Shown here piece after piece: positions 38,591-47,092 of a DNA stretch of 64,000 nucleotides; the stretch's first letter is position 1; each line of letters opens with the position of its first letter. The notes below the pieces were generated by a model. That model was not told where the DNA came from. It did not search any database and worked only from the letters and a program-made list of their open reading frames with translations. This DNA is from Roseateles hydrophilus. GTDB lineage: Bacteria; Pseudomonadota; Gammaproteobacteria; Burkholderiales; Burkholderiaceae_C. The DNA lies in contig NZ_JAPPUY010000001.1 in the NCBI RefSeq assembly GCF_026712245.1, forward strand, positions 434,001 to 498,000, given 5' to 3'. Both the position numbers and the translations under genes were made by a program.

Positions 38591-39879
38591 GCCGGCAGCG
38601 CCAGCGACAGCGCCGGGATGTAGGTGGCCGCCAGCAGCGTGACCAGCAGCGCGCCGTAGAACGGGGCGATGGAGCGCATCACCTCGCCCACGCTGACGCC
38701 GCCGATCGCGCAGCCGACGAACTGCGTGCTGCCCACGGGCGGCGTGTTCAGGCCCAGCGCGCAGTTCAGCAGCATGACGACGCCAAACTGCGTCGGGTCC
38801 ATGCCGGCCTTCATGCAGATGGGCAGGAAGATGGGCGTGCAGATCAGGATGGTGGCCGCCATGTCCAGGAAGGTGCCCAGCAGGAACAGCAGCACGTTGA
38901 CCCACAGGAAGATCAGCCAGGCCTGGTTGCCGCTCATCTGCTCCAGCCACTCGCCGGTCTTCTGCGGCACCTCGTACAGCGCCAGGAAGTAGCCGAACGC
39001 GGCCGAGATGCCGATCAGCAGCAGCACCACGCCGGTGGTCTTGCAGGCCTTGGCGCAGGCGGCCAGGAAGCCCTGCCAGCTGAGCGTGCGGTAGACCAGG
39101 CCGGTGACGATCAGCGCCCAGCACACGGCCGTGGCGGCCGACTCGGTGGCGGTGAACACGCCGCTCAGGATGCCGCCCAGGATGATGACGATGACCATCA
39201 GCCCCGGCAGCGCCGCGACGAAGGCCGAGAACACCAGCGCCCAGCCAGGGAAGGCGCCATGCGTCGGGTAGCCGCGCTTGACGGCCACGGTGTAGGCGGC
39301 CACGAGGTTGGCGATGGTGAGCAGCAGCGCCGGCAGCAGCGCGGCCAGGATGAGGTTGAACACGCTCACTGCCGCGATGCCGGCCGTGGCCAGCACGTAG
39401 ATGATGAGGTTGTGCGAGGTCGGCATCAGCGCGCCGACCAGGGCCGAGTGCGTGGTCACGTTGACCGCGTAGTCGGCGCCGTAGCCCTCGCGCTTCATCA
39501 GCGGAATCATCACCGAGCCCATCGCCGAGACGTCGGCCAGCGGCGAGCCGGCGACGCCGCCGAACAGCGTGCAGCCCACCACATTGCTCATCCCCAGGCC
39601 GCCGCGCACATGGCCCACCAGCCGGTTGGCGAAGGTGACGATGCGCTCGGCGATGCCGCCATGCAGCATGAGCTCGCCCGCGAAGATGAAGAACGGGATC
39701 GCGAGGAACGAGAAGATCTGCATGCCGCCCACCATCTTCTGGAAGACGATGGCCATGGGCAGATCGGCGGCCAGCACCGTGGCGACGGAGGCCAGCCCGA
39801 TAGAGAAGGCGACGGGCACGCCCAACAGCAGCAGCAGCACGAAGCTGCCACACATGACCCAGAGTTCTAGGTTGTCCAT
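38575..39879 (-). CDS. dctM: TRAP transporter large permease, DctM
   Basis: The 434-residue large membrane subunit of a tripartite ATP-independent periplasmic transporter, with about 12 membrane helices. Family segments are GVPVAFSIGLASVATVLAA, NRLVGHVRGGLGMSNVVGC, GVFTATESAATAVCWALIV and NCALGLNTPPVGSTQFVGC. It works with DctQ and DctP and uses an ion gradient. The ATG at 39879 is preferred over an in-frame GTG at 39903. It is separated from dctQ by 188 bases, mostly occupied by repeat copy B. Confidence 0.94.
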   Translation of the reverse strand: MDNLELWVMCGSFVLLLLLGVPVAFSIGLASVATVLAADLPMAIVFQKMVGGMQIFSFLAIPFFIFAGELMLHGGIAERIVTFANRLVGHVRGGLGMSNVVGCTLFGGVAGSPLADVSAMGSVMIPLMKREGYGADYAVNVTTHSALVGALMPTSHNLIIYVLATAGIAAVSVFNLILAALLPALLLTIANLVAAYTVAVKRGYPTHGAFPGWALVFSAFVAALPGLMVIVIILGGILSGVFTATESAATAVCWALIVTGLVYRTLSWQGFLAACAKACKTTGVVLLLIGISAAFGYFLALYEVPQKTGEWLEQMSGNQAWLIFLWVNVLLFLLGTFLDMAATILICTPIFLPICMKAGMDPTQFGVVMLLNCALGLNTPPVGSTQFVGCAIGGVSVGEVMRSIAPFYGALLVTLLAATYIPALSLALPAWVAG

Positions 39880-39920
39880 CTCAGTTGTCCATTTCGCTTT
39901 CACAGTGCCCGCGACTCGTG

Positions 39921-40056
39921 CGGGCCGAGCGCCGGGCCGCTCCCAAGCCGGCCCGCCTGGCGATGTGCTTGCCGGTCAATCCGGCAAGCATCGCCGTCCC
40001 CCAGGGGGACCGGCCGGGCTTGCCGGCGTTCAGCCGGCGCAAGACCGGGCGAGGGG
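39921..40056 (+). repeat. Structured intercistronic repeat, copy B
   Basis: Second copy of the repeat, again CGGGCCGAGCGCC at one end and GGCGAGGGG at the other. The central hairpin is the best preserved: GGCGATG with CATCGCC and, inside, CTTGCCGG with CCGGCAAG around TCAAT, a 15-bp stem with a TG bulge. It occupies the gap between dctQ and dctM, two genes of one operon, ending 12 bases from the dctQ stop. Confidence 0.9.
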
Positions 40057-40067
40057 CTGGGTTCATC

Positions 40068-40562
40068 TCAGACCCCCGCCTCTTTCACTTCTTCGTTGCG
40101 CCACAGCGCGATCAGGTGTTCGATGCAGAACAGCACGATGAGCCCGCCGGCAATGACCAGCGGCAGGTAGTCCAGCCCCTCGGGCACGCCCAGCAGCGGC
40201 TTGGGCTCGGCCCATTTCAGCGTCATCCATTCCCAGCCGGCTGAGGCCATCAGCACGGCGAAGGTGATGACGCACAGGTGGATCAGTGCCTCGGCCACGC
40301 GCTGCGCGCCGCGCGGCAGCAGCGCCACCAGCGACTCCATGCCCAGGTGGCCCGCATCGCGCACGCCCACGGCCACCGCGAGCGAGGTGATGTAGAGCAC
40401 CAGCAGCAGCGCCACCGGCTCGGTCCACGTGGGTGAATCGTTCATCACGTAGCGGCCCAGCACCTGCCACTGGACGCAGGCCACCAGCAGCACCAGGCCC
40501 AGCACGGCCGTGCGCAGCGACCAGCGCGACAGCGCCGCGCAGAGCGTCGTGTACGCCGTCAT
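40068..40562 (-). CDS. dctQ: TRAP transporter small permease, DctQ
   Basis: The 164-residue small membrane subunit, with four predicted helices, among them TAVLGLVLLVACVQWQVLG and LPLVIAGGLIVLFCIEHLIA. The conserved GRYVMNDSPTWTEPVALLL matches the DctQ family. Its ATG shares a base with the dctP stop codon (TGATG), so the two are coupled. Confidence 0.93.
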   Translation of the reverse strand: MTAYTTLCAALSRWSLRTAVLGLVLLVACVQWQVLGRYVMNDSPTWTEPVALLLVLYITSLAVAVGVRDAGHLGMESLVALLPRGAQRVAEALIHLCVITFAVLMASAGWEWMTLKWAEPKPLLGVPEGLDYLPLVIAGGLIVLFCIEHLIALWRNEEVKEAGV

Positions 40563-41521
40563 CACTTGATGTCTTGAATCGCCTTGACGAGCTTCTGCAG
40601 GTCTGGCGTGTTGACGAACTTGGCGATGACGGGCTGCACGGCCTGGCGCAGCGGCTCGCGCTCGGCGTCGACGATCTGCGCGCCGCCAGCCTTCACGGCG
40701 GCCAGCGCCTTGGCTTCCTGTGCATCCCACTTCTCGCGCTGCACCTGCACCGAGGCCTTGGCGGCGGCGCGCAGCTGGGCCTGCTGTTCGGGCTTGAGCT
40801 TGTCCCACACGCGCTTGCTGATGAACAGCGCGTCGGGCGTCATGGAGTGCTCGGTGCGGCTGTAGAACTTGGCCGCCTCGAAGTGACGGAAGCCCTCGTA
40901 GCTGGGGATGTTGTTCTCGGCCGCGTCGATGAGGTTGGTCTTGAGGCCGGTGTAGACCTCGCCGATGGGCATGGGCGACGGGTTGGCGCCCAGGGCCTGC
41001 ATGGCGGCCACCCACAGGTCGGTCTGCTGCACGCGGATCTTCAGGCCCTTCATGTCGGCCAGCGTCTTGATGGGCTTGCGCGCATAGACCGAGCGGGCGC
41101 CCGAGTCGTACAGCGCCAGGCCCACCAGGCCCTGGTGCTCGCAGGCTTTGAGGATCTCTTCGCCGGGCGCGCCGTCGTAGGCCTTGCGCATGTGGGCCGT
41201 GTCGCGGAACAGGAAGGGCAGGGCCGGCACCAGCGTCTTGGGGCACATGGCCGACAGCGGGCCCAGGTTCACGCGCGTCATCGCCAGCGCGCCGAGCTTG
41301 ACCTGATCGATGGTCTCCTTCTCGCTGCCGAGCGCGCCCTTGTTGAAGACCTTCACGGTCAGCGCGCCGCCGCTGCTCTTGGCCAGCACCTGGCCCAGGT
41401 GCTTGACGGCGGCCACGGTGGGGTAGTCGTCGCTGTTGTGCACGTCGGCGGATTTCAGTTCCAGCGCGCTGGCGCTGGAAGCGAGCAGCGCCGCCGACAG
41501 CAGGGTGAGGGTCTTGGTCAT
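40562..41521 (-). CDS. dctP: TRAP transporter substrate-binding protein, DctP
   Basis: A 319-residue periplasmic binding protein with signal peptide [19 protein letters not shown]. It has the DctP features [40 protein letters not shown] and the substrate-gripping region [20 protein letters not shown]. Known relatives bind uronic acids such as galacturonate and glucuronate. The location between kdgK, pectate lyase and GH43 suggests a uronate or its unsaturated derivative. AAGGAGA lies upstream of the ATG. Confidence 0.94.
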   Translation of the reverse strand: MTKTLTLLSAALLASSASALELKSADVHNSDDYPTVAAVKHLGQVLAKSSGGALTVKVFNKGALGSEKETIDQVKLGALAMTRVNLGPLSAMCPKTLVPALPFLFRDTAHMRKAYDGAPGEEILKACEHQGLVGLALYDSGARSVYARKPIKTLADMKGLKIRVQQTDLWVAAMQALGANPSPMPIGEVYTGLKTNLIDAAENNIPSYEGFRHFEAAKFYSRTEHSMTPDALFISKRVWDKLKPEQQAQLRAAAKASVQVQREKWDAQEAKALAAVKAGGAQIVDAEREPLRQAVQPVIAKFVNTPDLQKLVKAIQDIK

Positions 41522-41531
41522 GGTTGTCTCC

Positions 41532-43133
41532 TTAGCCGAGTGCGCGGTAGCGCAGATTCGAAAAACGGGCGGTGCCCTGGCCGGCGGCATAGAGCGCCGG
41601 GCGCAGGCTGGCAAAACCGCCGGCCACGTTGTGGTGATAGCCGCTCACGTCCATTTGCACCGGGAACTTGGCCCAGGGCTGGCTCGCATCGAGACGGCTG
41701 TAGAGGGTGAGCACATGGCGCACGCACTTCAGCTTCAGCTGCAGGCGGCGCTCGATGCCGGCGGGCCGGGCGGCGGCGCGCAGGTCCTGGCCGTAGCGCA
41801 GCAGCCGGTAGCCCTTGGCGTGGGCGCCCATGCCGGCATACAGGCGCGGGCCGTAGAACATCATCAGGCCGATCTGCACGCCCTCGTCGAAGTCCGCGTC
41901 GAGCTCGACTTCGAAGGCCGGATCGCCCTGGATGAAGCCCAGCGGCGGGCTGTCGCCGGGGTCCTTGCCGGTGGCGCGCAGGTGCAGCTGGCCGTCGGCC
42001 ACGCGCACGCGCGCCATCTGGCCCGCGCCGCCGCTCAGGAACTGCCAATGGGTCTTGAGCGTGCTGCCGGCAAAGTCGTCCGACAGCGGCATGCCGTGCG
42101 GCACGGCGCGGCCGCCACGCGGCTTGGCCAGCGGCCGCCCGTCGTCCGCGTCGACATGGAACCAGCCGTCGGCGCTGAAGCGCGCGGGCGCCAGCAGCGT
42201 TTGCCGGCCCAGTGTGTGGAAGCTGTTCTCGTAGCCGTGATACAGCATCCACCAGTCGCCCTGCGGGCCCTGGACGAGGCTGCCGTGGCCGCGCGACCAC
42301 CAGCGCTCGCGCGACGAACGCGTGCGCATCAGCGGGTTGTGCGGCGCCTGTTCCCAGGGGCCGTCCAGGCTGCGGCTGCGCGCGGCGATGACCATGTGCC
42401 CGGTGGGCGGCCCGGCCGTGCCGCCGACAGCCAGCACCATGTGCCACCAGCCGCCGTGGAACAGCATCTTGGGGCCCTCGGGCGAGAAGGCCTCGACGTC
42501 CCAGTCCTCGGGGTAGCGCCAGGGGTCGTAGACATGCTCGACGGCGCCCGCCACGCGCAGGCCGTCGGCGCTGAGCTTGACGCGGTCACCGCCGCTCAGG
42601 AACAGCCAGCGCTGGCCGTCCTCGCCCACCACATGTGTGGGATCGATGTGCTTGTGCAGGCCCAGCGGCTGCGGCCTGGACCACGGGCCCTCGATGCGGT
42701 CCGCCCAGGTGACGAGGATGTCGTTGGGCTGCGCCTTGACGGGCAGGTAGAGGTAGTAGCGGCCGTTGTGTTTGCACAGGTCGGGCGCCCACACGCTGCC
42801 CACGGGCTCCAGCAGCGCATTCGCGAGGGGGCGCCAGTTGACGAGGTCGCGCGAGTGCCAGATCAGCAGCCCGGGCAGGGCCTCGAAGCTGGAGTGGGTG
42901 AGGTAGTAGTCGTCGCCATCCTTCAGCACCGACGGGTCGGGCCGGTCGCCGGCCAGCACCGGGTTCAGGTAGCGGCCGTCACCCAGGTCGGCCTTGCGTT
43001 GACCCTCCAGACCTTGCGGCCAGGGTTGGCAGGGCGGCAGGTAGGGCAGGCCCGGCGCGTCGCTGCAGTCCGCAGCGGCCAGGCCCGGTGAAGCCGCCAG
43101 CAGCGCCAGCAAGTCACGGCGCTGCAGCGTCAT
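41532..43133 (-). CDS. Glycoside hydrolase family 43
   Basis: A 533-residue exported five-bladed propeller enzyme, probably an arabinofuranosidase, xylosidase or related exo-enzyme acting on pectin side chains. After the signal ([17 protein letters not shown]) the propeller has [20 protein letters not shown] with the base aspartate, [39 protein letters not shown] and [20 protein letters not shown] with the acid glutamate. The last 190 residues (from [19 protein letters not shown]) form a beta-sandwich like that of other GH43 proteins. The ATG overlaps the stop of the lyase gene (ATGA). Confidence 0.9.
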   Translation of the reverse strand: MTLQRRDLLALLAASPGLAAADCSDAPGLPYLPPCQPWPQGLEGQRKADLGDGRYLNPVLAGDRPDPSVLKDGDDYYLTHSSFEALPGLLIWHSRDLVNWRPLANALLEPVGSVWAPDLCKHNGRYYLYLPVKAQPNDILVTWADRIEGPWSRPQPLGLHKHIDPTHVVGEDGQRWLFLSGGDRVKLSADGLRVAGAVEHVYDPWRYPEDWDVEAFSPEGPKMLFHGGWWHMVLAVGGTAGPPTGHMVIAARSRSLDGPWEQAPHNPLMRTRSSRERWWSRGHGSLVQGPQGDWWMLYHGYENSFHTLGRQTLLAPARFSADGWFHVDADDGRPLAKPRGGRAVPHGMPLSDDFAGSTLKTHWQFLSGGAGQMARVRVADGQLHLRATGKDPGDSPPLGFIQGDPAFEVELDADFDEGVQIGLMMFYGPRLYAGMGAHAKGYRLLRYGQDLRAAARPAGIERRLQLKLKCVRHVLTLYSRLDASQPWAKFPVQMDVSGYHHNVAGGFASLRPALYAAGQGTARFSNLRYRALG

Positions 43134-44476
43134 CGCGCCCCCGGCTTGAACAGCGAGGCCCAGCCGGCCTTGGGCGACATGTCGGCGAGCTGCCAGTCGG
43201 CCTCGACGAAGGCGCGCTGCGTGGCGCGGCGCTTGGGCAGACCGTCGGGGTTGTTCTGGGTTTCGTCGTCGATCAGCGTGCCGCGGTCCTCGGCGATGTC
43301 GGACAGCTGCTTGAAGTCCAGCGGGTCGCGCGCCCACGGCCGCGAGCCGGCGTACAGCGGCAGCAGCCGCTCCAGCTCGCGTGGCGACACCCAGCTCAGG
43401 CCGGCAGGCAGATAGGGCTCGCGCACCGCGATGATCTGCGCGCTGCTGGCGGTGTAGCGGCCGGTCAGCGGCAGGGGCTGGCCCTGGCGGTCCAGCGCCA
43501 GGTTGTCCTGCTCGTACAGCTGCACATCGCCCACGCCGCCCAGCGTGAACAGCGGCAGCCGCTCGGCCGTGCCGGGGCCGGCGCGGTAGACGTTGCCTAC
43601 CAGCGTGAGCTGGCCGGTCTGGTAGGGCTGATCCAGCCACTCGTGCGCGATGAGGTTGTAGTGCACCGCGCGCGAGCCGGGGTTGTAGATCAGGTTGTTG
43701 ACCATCGCGCCCCAGGCGCCGCCCTTGAACAGCGCGTTGCGCTCGCGGTTGGATGCGTAGATGTTGCCCAGCAGCAGGATGCGGTTGGCGTTGTCGTGGA
43801 TCAGCGTGCCCTTGCTGTGCTCGCCCTTGCCGTGCACCGACTCGCCCAGGCCCTCGTAGATGAGGTTGTGGCTGTAGGTAATGGCGTGCGAGGTGGTGTC
43901 TCGCCAGGCGTCGGGCGTGGCGCCCTTGAAGCGCGGGCCGCCGACGGAGAGGTTCTCGTCGGTCGCCCATGAGAAGCTGCAGTGGTCCACGATGATGCGG
44001 CGTGCGCCTTCGGACGTGGTGATGCCGTCGTGGTCGCGGCCACTGCGCTTGGGCCGGCCATAGGCGCCGGGGCGGATGCTCAGGTGCTGCAGGATGACGT
44101 CGGCGGCCGCGAGGTTCAGCTCGCCGCGCACCAGCGTGATGCCGGGGTCGGGCGCTGTCTGGCCGGCGATGGTGACGCGGCCTTCGCGCAGCGTGTAGCT
44201 GGCGCCGCCCATGTCGATGACGCCGCCCACCTCGAACACGACGATGCGCGGGCCCGGCGTGTCCAGCGCGGCCTTCAGGCTGCCGGGGCCGTCGGCGGCC
44301 AGCGTGGTCACGCGCAGGATCTTGCCGCCCTGGCCGCCGGTGGTCTGCGCCCAGCCGGTGTGCACGAAGCTGGCCGGGTGCAGGGCGGCCGTGCCCTGCG
44401 CCTGGGCCTGGGCCTGGCACAGGCCAGTGGACAAGGCCAGCGCCAGCAGCAGCGTCAGCGTCCGGGCGGCGCGCAT
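43130..44476 (-). CDS. Pectate lyase, PL1-like, paralogue 2
   Basis: A 448-residue secreted beta-helix lyase, paralogous to the protein at 29217-30524. Signal peptide TLTLLLALALSTGLCQAQAQ. Shared motifs are TGGQGGKILRVTTLAADGPG, IVVFEVGGVIDMGG, IAGQTAPDPGITLV, DHDGITTSEGARRIIVDHCS and SWATDENLSVGG. The ATG shares a base with the kdgK stop (TGATG), so the intracellular kinase and the secreted lyase are made together. Confidence 0.88.
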   Translation of the reverse strand: MRAARTLTLLLALALSTGLCQAQAQAQGTAALHPASFVHTGWAQTTGGQGGKILRVTTLAADGPGSLKAALDTPGPRIVVFEVGGVIDMGGASYTLREGRVTIAGQTAPDPGITLVRGELNLAAADVILQHLSIRPGAYGRPKRSGRDHDGITTSEGARRIIVDHCSFSWATDENLSVGGPRFKGATPDAWRDTTSHAITYSHNLIYEGLGESVHGKGEHSKGTLIHDNANRILLLGNIYASNRERNALFKGGAWGAMVNNLIYNPGSRAVHYNLIAHEWLDQPYQTGQLTLVGNVYRAGPGTAERLPLFTLGGVGDVQLYEQDNLALDRQGQPLPLTGRYTASSAQIIAVREPYLPAGLSWVSPRELERLLPLYAGSRPWARDPLDFKQLSDIAEDRGTLIDDETQNNPDGLPKRRATQRAFVEADWQLADMSPKAGWASLFKPGAR

Positions 44477-45432
44477 CAGCCGGCCATCAGGTCTTGCATC
44501 ACGTCGCGCGGGATCAGCGCGCCCGGATGCTGGATCACCCGCGCGGCCAGCCGGTTGCCGAAGGCGGCAGCCTCTGCCTGCGTGGCGCCGGCCAAGCGGC
44601 GGCTCAGGTAGCCGGCGGCGAAGGAGTCGCCGGCCGCCGTGGTGTCGACCACGCGCGGCACCGTCTCGGTCGCGACTTCCTGCCACTGCCCGTCGCCGCC
44701 CACGATGGCCGGCAGGCCGCCGCGTTTGATGGCGATCTCCGGCACCGGCAAGGCCTGCGCGGCGCTGACGGCGGCGGCCAGGTCGGGCAGGCCGTGCAGG
44801 GCCTGGTGGTCGTCGGCGGTGATGAGGGCGACGGATGCTGTCGCGAACGCGCGGCCATACCAGTAGCGTGCATCGGCCACCGAGTCCCACAGTCGCGGGC
44901 GGTAGTTGTTGTCGAAGGCCACCAGCTTGCCGGCCGCACGCATGTGGGCCATCAGCGCGAGCACGCGCTCGCGGCCGGCCTGCGGCAGGATGGCCAGGCT
45001 GATGCCCGACAGGTAGAGCGCGTCCAGCGCATCGGCCTGCTCTTCCAGCGCGGTGGTGGCGGCGTCAAAGAAGGAGCGCGCGGCGGCCTGGCCGCGCCAG
45101 TAGTGAAAGCGGCGCTCGCCGCCCTCGTCCAGCTCGATCAGGTACAGCCCCGGCACGCGGCCCGGCAGCCGCTGCACCAGGCCGGTCAGCACACCCTCGG
45201 CCTGCCAGCGCTGCAGCATGCCAGCGCTCAGCGAGTCGTCACCCAGCGCCGTGGCGTAGTGCACCCGCAGGTTGGCGCCGCCGCAGCGCGCCAGGTAGAC
45301 GGCGGTGTTCAGCGTGTCGCCGCCAAAGGTTTGCCGCAGGTTGCCGAAGGCGGGGCCCTGCAGCTCCAGCATGCATTCGCCCAGCGCGGCCAGAGAGACG
45401 GGCCGCGTCGAGGTCGAGGGAAAGAGATTCAC
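44476..45432 (-). CDS. kdgK: 2-keto-3-deoxygluconate kinase
   Basis: A PfkB-family sugar kinase that phosphorylates 2-keto-3-deoxygluconate, the product of KduD, to KDPG. It has TFGGDTLNTAVYLARCG near the N-terminus, the sugar and ATP sites ALYLSGISLAILPQAGRE and AFDNNYRPRLWDSVAD, and the catalytic VDTTAAGDSFAAGYLSRRL. The GTG at 45432 (318 residues) is chosen. An in-frame TTG at 45459 would place the start inside a candidate operator. Neither has a strong ribosome site. It heads the leftward operon with lyase, GH43, TRAP genes and hydrolase. Confidence 0.92.
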   Translation of the reverse strand: MNLFPSTSTRPVSLAALGECMLELQGPAFGNLRQTFGGDTLNTAVYLARCGGANLRVHYATALGDDSLSAGMLQRWQAEGVLTGLVQRLPGRVPGLYLIELDEGGERRFHYWRGQAAARSFFDAATTALEEQADALDALYLSGISLAILPQAGRERVLALMAHMRAAGKLVAFDNNYRPRLWDSVADARYWYGRAFATASVALITADDHQALHGLPDLAAAVSAAQALPVPEIAIKRGGLPAIVGGDGQWQEVATETVPRVVDTTAAGDSFAAGYLSRRLAGATQAEAAAFGNRLAARVIQHPGALIPRDVMQDLMAG

Positions 45433-45443
45433 GATTCGGAAAA

Positions 45444-45458
45444 TGAAACAGCGGTTCA
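45444..45458. promoter_or_regulatory. Candidate IclR/KdgR operator at kdgK
   Basis: TGAAACAGCGGTTCA: half-sites TGAAAC and TGAACC with a three-base spacer, just upstream of the kdgK start. It strongly resembles the ATGAAACA..TGTTTCAT type of KdgR box known in enterobacteria. TATCTT at 45461-45466 on the minus strand may be a -10 box, so the site would cover the transcription start. Confidence 0.55.
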
Positions 45459-45496
45459 ATAAGATAGCGTAACCGGTTCATTCCCTGCCCTCTGGT

Positions 45497-45515
45497 TTAC
45501 CCCGGCGGCGGGTAA
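45497..45515 (-). terminator. Short hairpin after the MCE operon
   Basis: TTACCC and GGGTAA pair around a 7-base GC loop, three bases after the stop of the auxiliary lipoprotein gene. It may end that operon before the kdgK promoter. There is no T run, so confidence is low. Confidence 0.35.
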
Positions 45516-45518
45516 CGC

Positions 45519-46115
45519 TCAAGGAGACGAGCGGCATGCCCCCTCGGCCAGCCAGGCCTGCAGCTGCGGCAGCCAGTCGTCCACAGCCTGGGCGAGCGCC
45601 CGTGCGCCGCCCGGGGCATCGGGGGCTGCCGGGCGGGCCAGCTGCCAGCGCTGCTGCAATGGCGTGCCGCTGCCCTCGGGCCACAGCGTGGCCTGCACCT
45701 GCAGCAGCACCTCGCTGTGCATCGGGCTGGTGAAGCGCTGCTCGAACTCGTCCAGGTGCACGCTCAACAGCGCCGCGGGGCGGCCGGCGCAGCGCGGCAC
45801 GGGCGCCAGCTGCTGGCGCAGGCGCTGCGCCAGCAGGGCGGGCGGTGGCGCGCGCCAATGGCTGTCTCGGTAGTGGGCCGGCTGCTGGGCCTGCAGGTAG
45901 TTCAGCCGGTAGACCATGGCGTCGCTGGCCAGCCAGGGCGGTGCGGTGACGTCCGCGATGCGCCAGGCCAGCGGCCCGCCGCCGGCCGAGGCAGCAGCGG
46001 GTGCCGGGCCCAGGTCGAAGGCCACGCGCGGCGGGGCCGATGGCGTGAAGGCGCAGCCGGCGGCGGTCAGCGCAAAGAGCAGGGCCGGCAGCAGCGGCCG
46101 GGCAGGGCGTTTCAT
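45519..46115 (-). CDS. ABC-type transport auxiliary lipoprotein
   Basis: A 198-residue lipoprotein of the PqiC/DUF330-like group. The lipobox is LTAAGC within RPLLPALLFALTAAGCAF. The rest contains WRIADVTAPPWLASDAMVYR and LAQRLRQQLAPV, as in auxiliary components that accompany MCE-domain lipid transporters and bridge to the outer membrane. The ATG overlaps the MCE stop (ATGA). It is the final gene of the operon. Confidence 0.82.
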   Translation of the reverse strand: MKRPARPLLPALLFALTAAGCAFTPSAPPRVAFDLGPAPAAASAGGGPLAWRIADVTAPPWLASDAMVYRLNYLQAQQPAHYRDSHWRAPPPALLAQRLRQQLAPVPRCAGRPAALLSVHLDEFEQRFTSPMHSEVLLQVQATLWPEGSGTPLQQRWQLARPAAPDAPGGARALAQAVDDWLPQLQAWLAEGACRSSP

Positions 46116-47080
46116 CGGGCCTCCGCGGTCTGGGGCTTGGGGGCGAACCCGGGCTCGCCCGGCCCAGGCGGCGGCGTGCCGCGCCCGAACAGCAGGCTCT
46201 GCGGCTGGTCGCCTAACTGCTGCGCGGTGCGCGCCACGCTGCGGCCGGCCGCGGCGAGGTCGTTCACCAGGGGCTGGTCGCGCACCGGCGTGTCGCCCAC
46301 CAGCGCCAGCTCCAGGTGGCGGCTGGTGGCCTGCACCTGCCGGGCGGCCGCATCCAGCCGGTCCAGCGTGGCGACGCGGGCCTGCAGGTCTTGCGCGAGT
46401 GCGCGGCTGCTGGCGGCCAGGTGCTCGATCTCCTGCAGCGCGGCGCTGGCGCGCGCGGCCGTGGTGTCGGCGTTGCGCAGCAGCCCCGGCAGCTCGCGTG
46501 CGGCGGGCTGCAGCGTGCTCATCAGCCGGCTCGTGTCGCCCGCGGCCTGGGCCAGTTGCGCCAGCGAGCGGTGCAGCTGGGCCTGGTTGTCGTCGCTGAG
46601 CAGCTGGTTGAGCCGTGCGGCCGTCTCGGCAAAGCCGGCCAGCAGCACCGGGCCGTTCTCGGCCAGCCGGTCCAGCAGCGTGGGCTGCAGCGCGATGCGC
46701 GCGCCGGGCGCGGCGCGTCGCAGCGGTGCCTGCACGTCGGCCTCGTCCAGGCTGATGAAGGACAGGCCCGTCACGCCCTGCAGCCCCAGTTGCGCGTGTG
46801 TCGTGGCGGACACCGGCGCGGCCGCGTCCACTGCAATGTCGACGAGGATCTGACGCGGGTCCCGCGGGTCGAAAGCGATGCGCTCCACCCAGCCCACCTC
46901 CACGCCGCGCAGCTTGACGGGCGCCTTCAGGTTCAGGCCCGGCACGCCGCTGCGCGACACGACGGTGTAGTGCGTACGCTCGGTGCGGTCGCCCTGGAAC
47001 CAGGCGACGCTGGCGGCCAGGGCCAGGCCCAGCAGCAGCAGGAACAGGCCGGCGGCCAGGGCGTGGGCTTTGTTTTCCAT
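46112..47080 (-). CDS. MCE/MlaD-family lipid transport protein
   Basis: A 322-residue inner-membrane-anchored protein with one N-terminal helix (ALAAGLFLLLLGLALAASVA) and one MCE domain (about residues 38-115: SGVPGLNLKAPVKLRGVEVG, ATTHAQLGLQGVTGLSFISL). A long helical tail follows (about 130-290). MCE proteins form hexameric rings or tunnels that shuttle lipids between membranes. It lies after the ABC ATPase gene and before the auxiliary lipoprotein gene. Confidence 0.9.
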   Translation of the reverse strand: MENKAHALAAGLFLLLLGLALAASVAWFQGDRTERTHYTVVSRSGVPGLNLKAPVKLRGVEVGWVERIAFDPRDPRQILVDIAVDAAAPVSATTHAQLGLQGVTGLSFISLDEADVQAPLRRAAPGARIALQPTLLDRLAENGPVLLAGFAETAARLNQLLSDDNQAQLHRSLAQLAQAAGDTSRLMSTLQPAARELPGLLRNADTTAARASAALQEIEHLAASSRALAQDLQARVATLDRLDAAARQVQATSRHLELALVGDTPVRDQPLVNDLAAAGRSVARTAQQLGDQPQSLLFGRGTPPPGPGEPGFAPKPQTAEAR

Positions 47081-47092
47081 GGTGTGTTGCAG

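Noticed and set aside
45433-45459. TTG start at 45459 for kdgK
   Set aside because: It would place the start inside the palindromic candidate operator and has no ribosome site. The GTG at 45432 gives the normal N-terminus.
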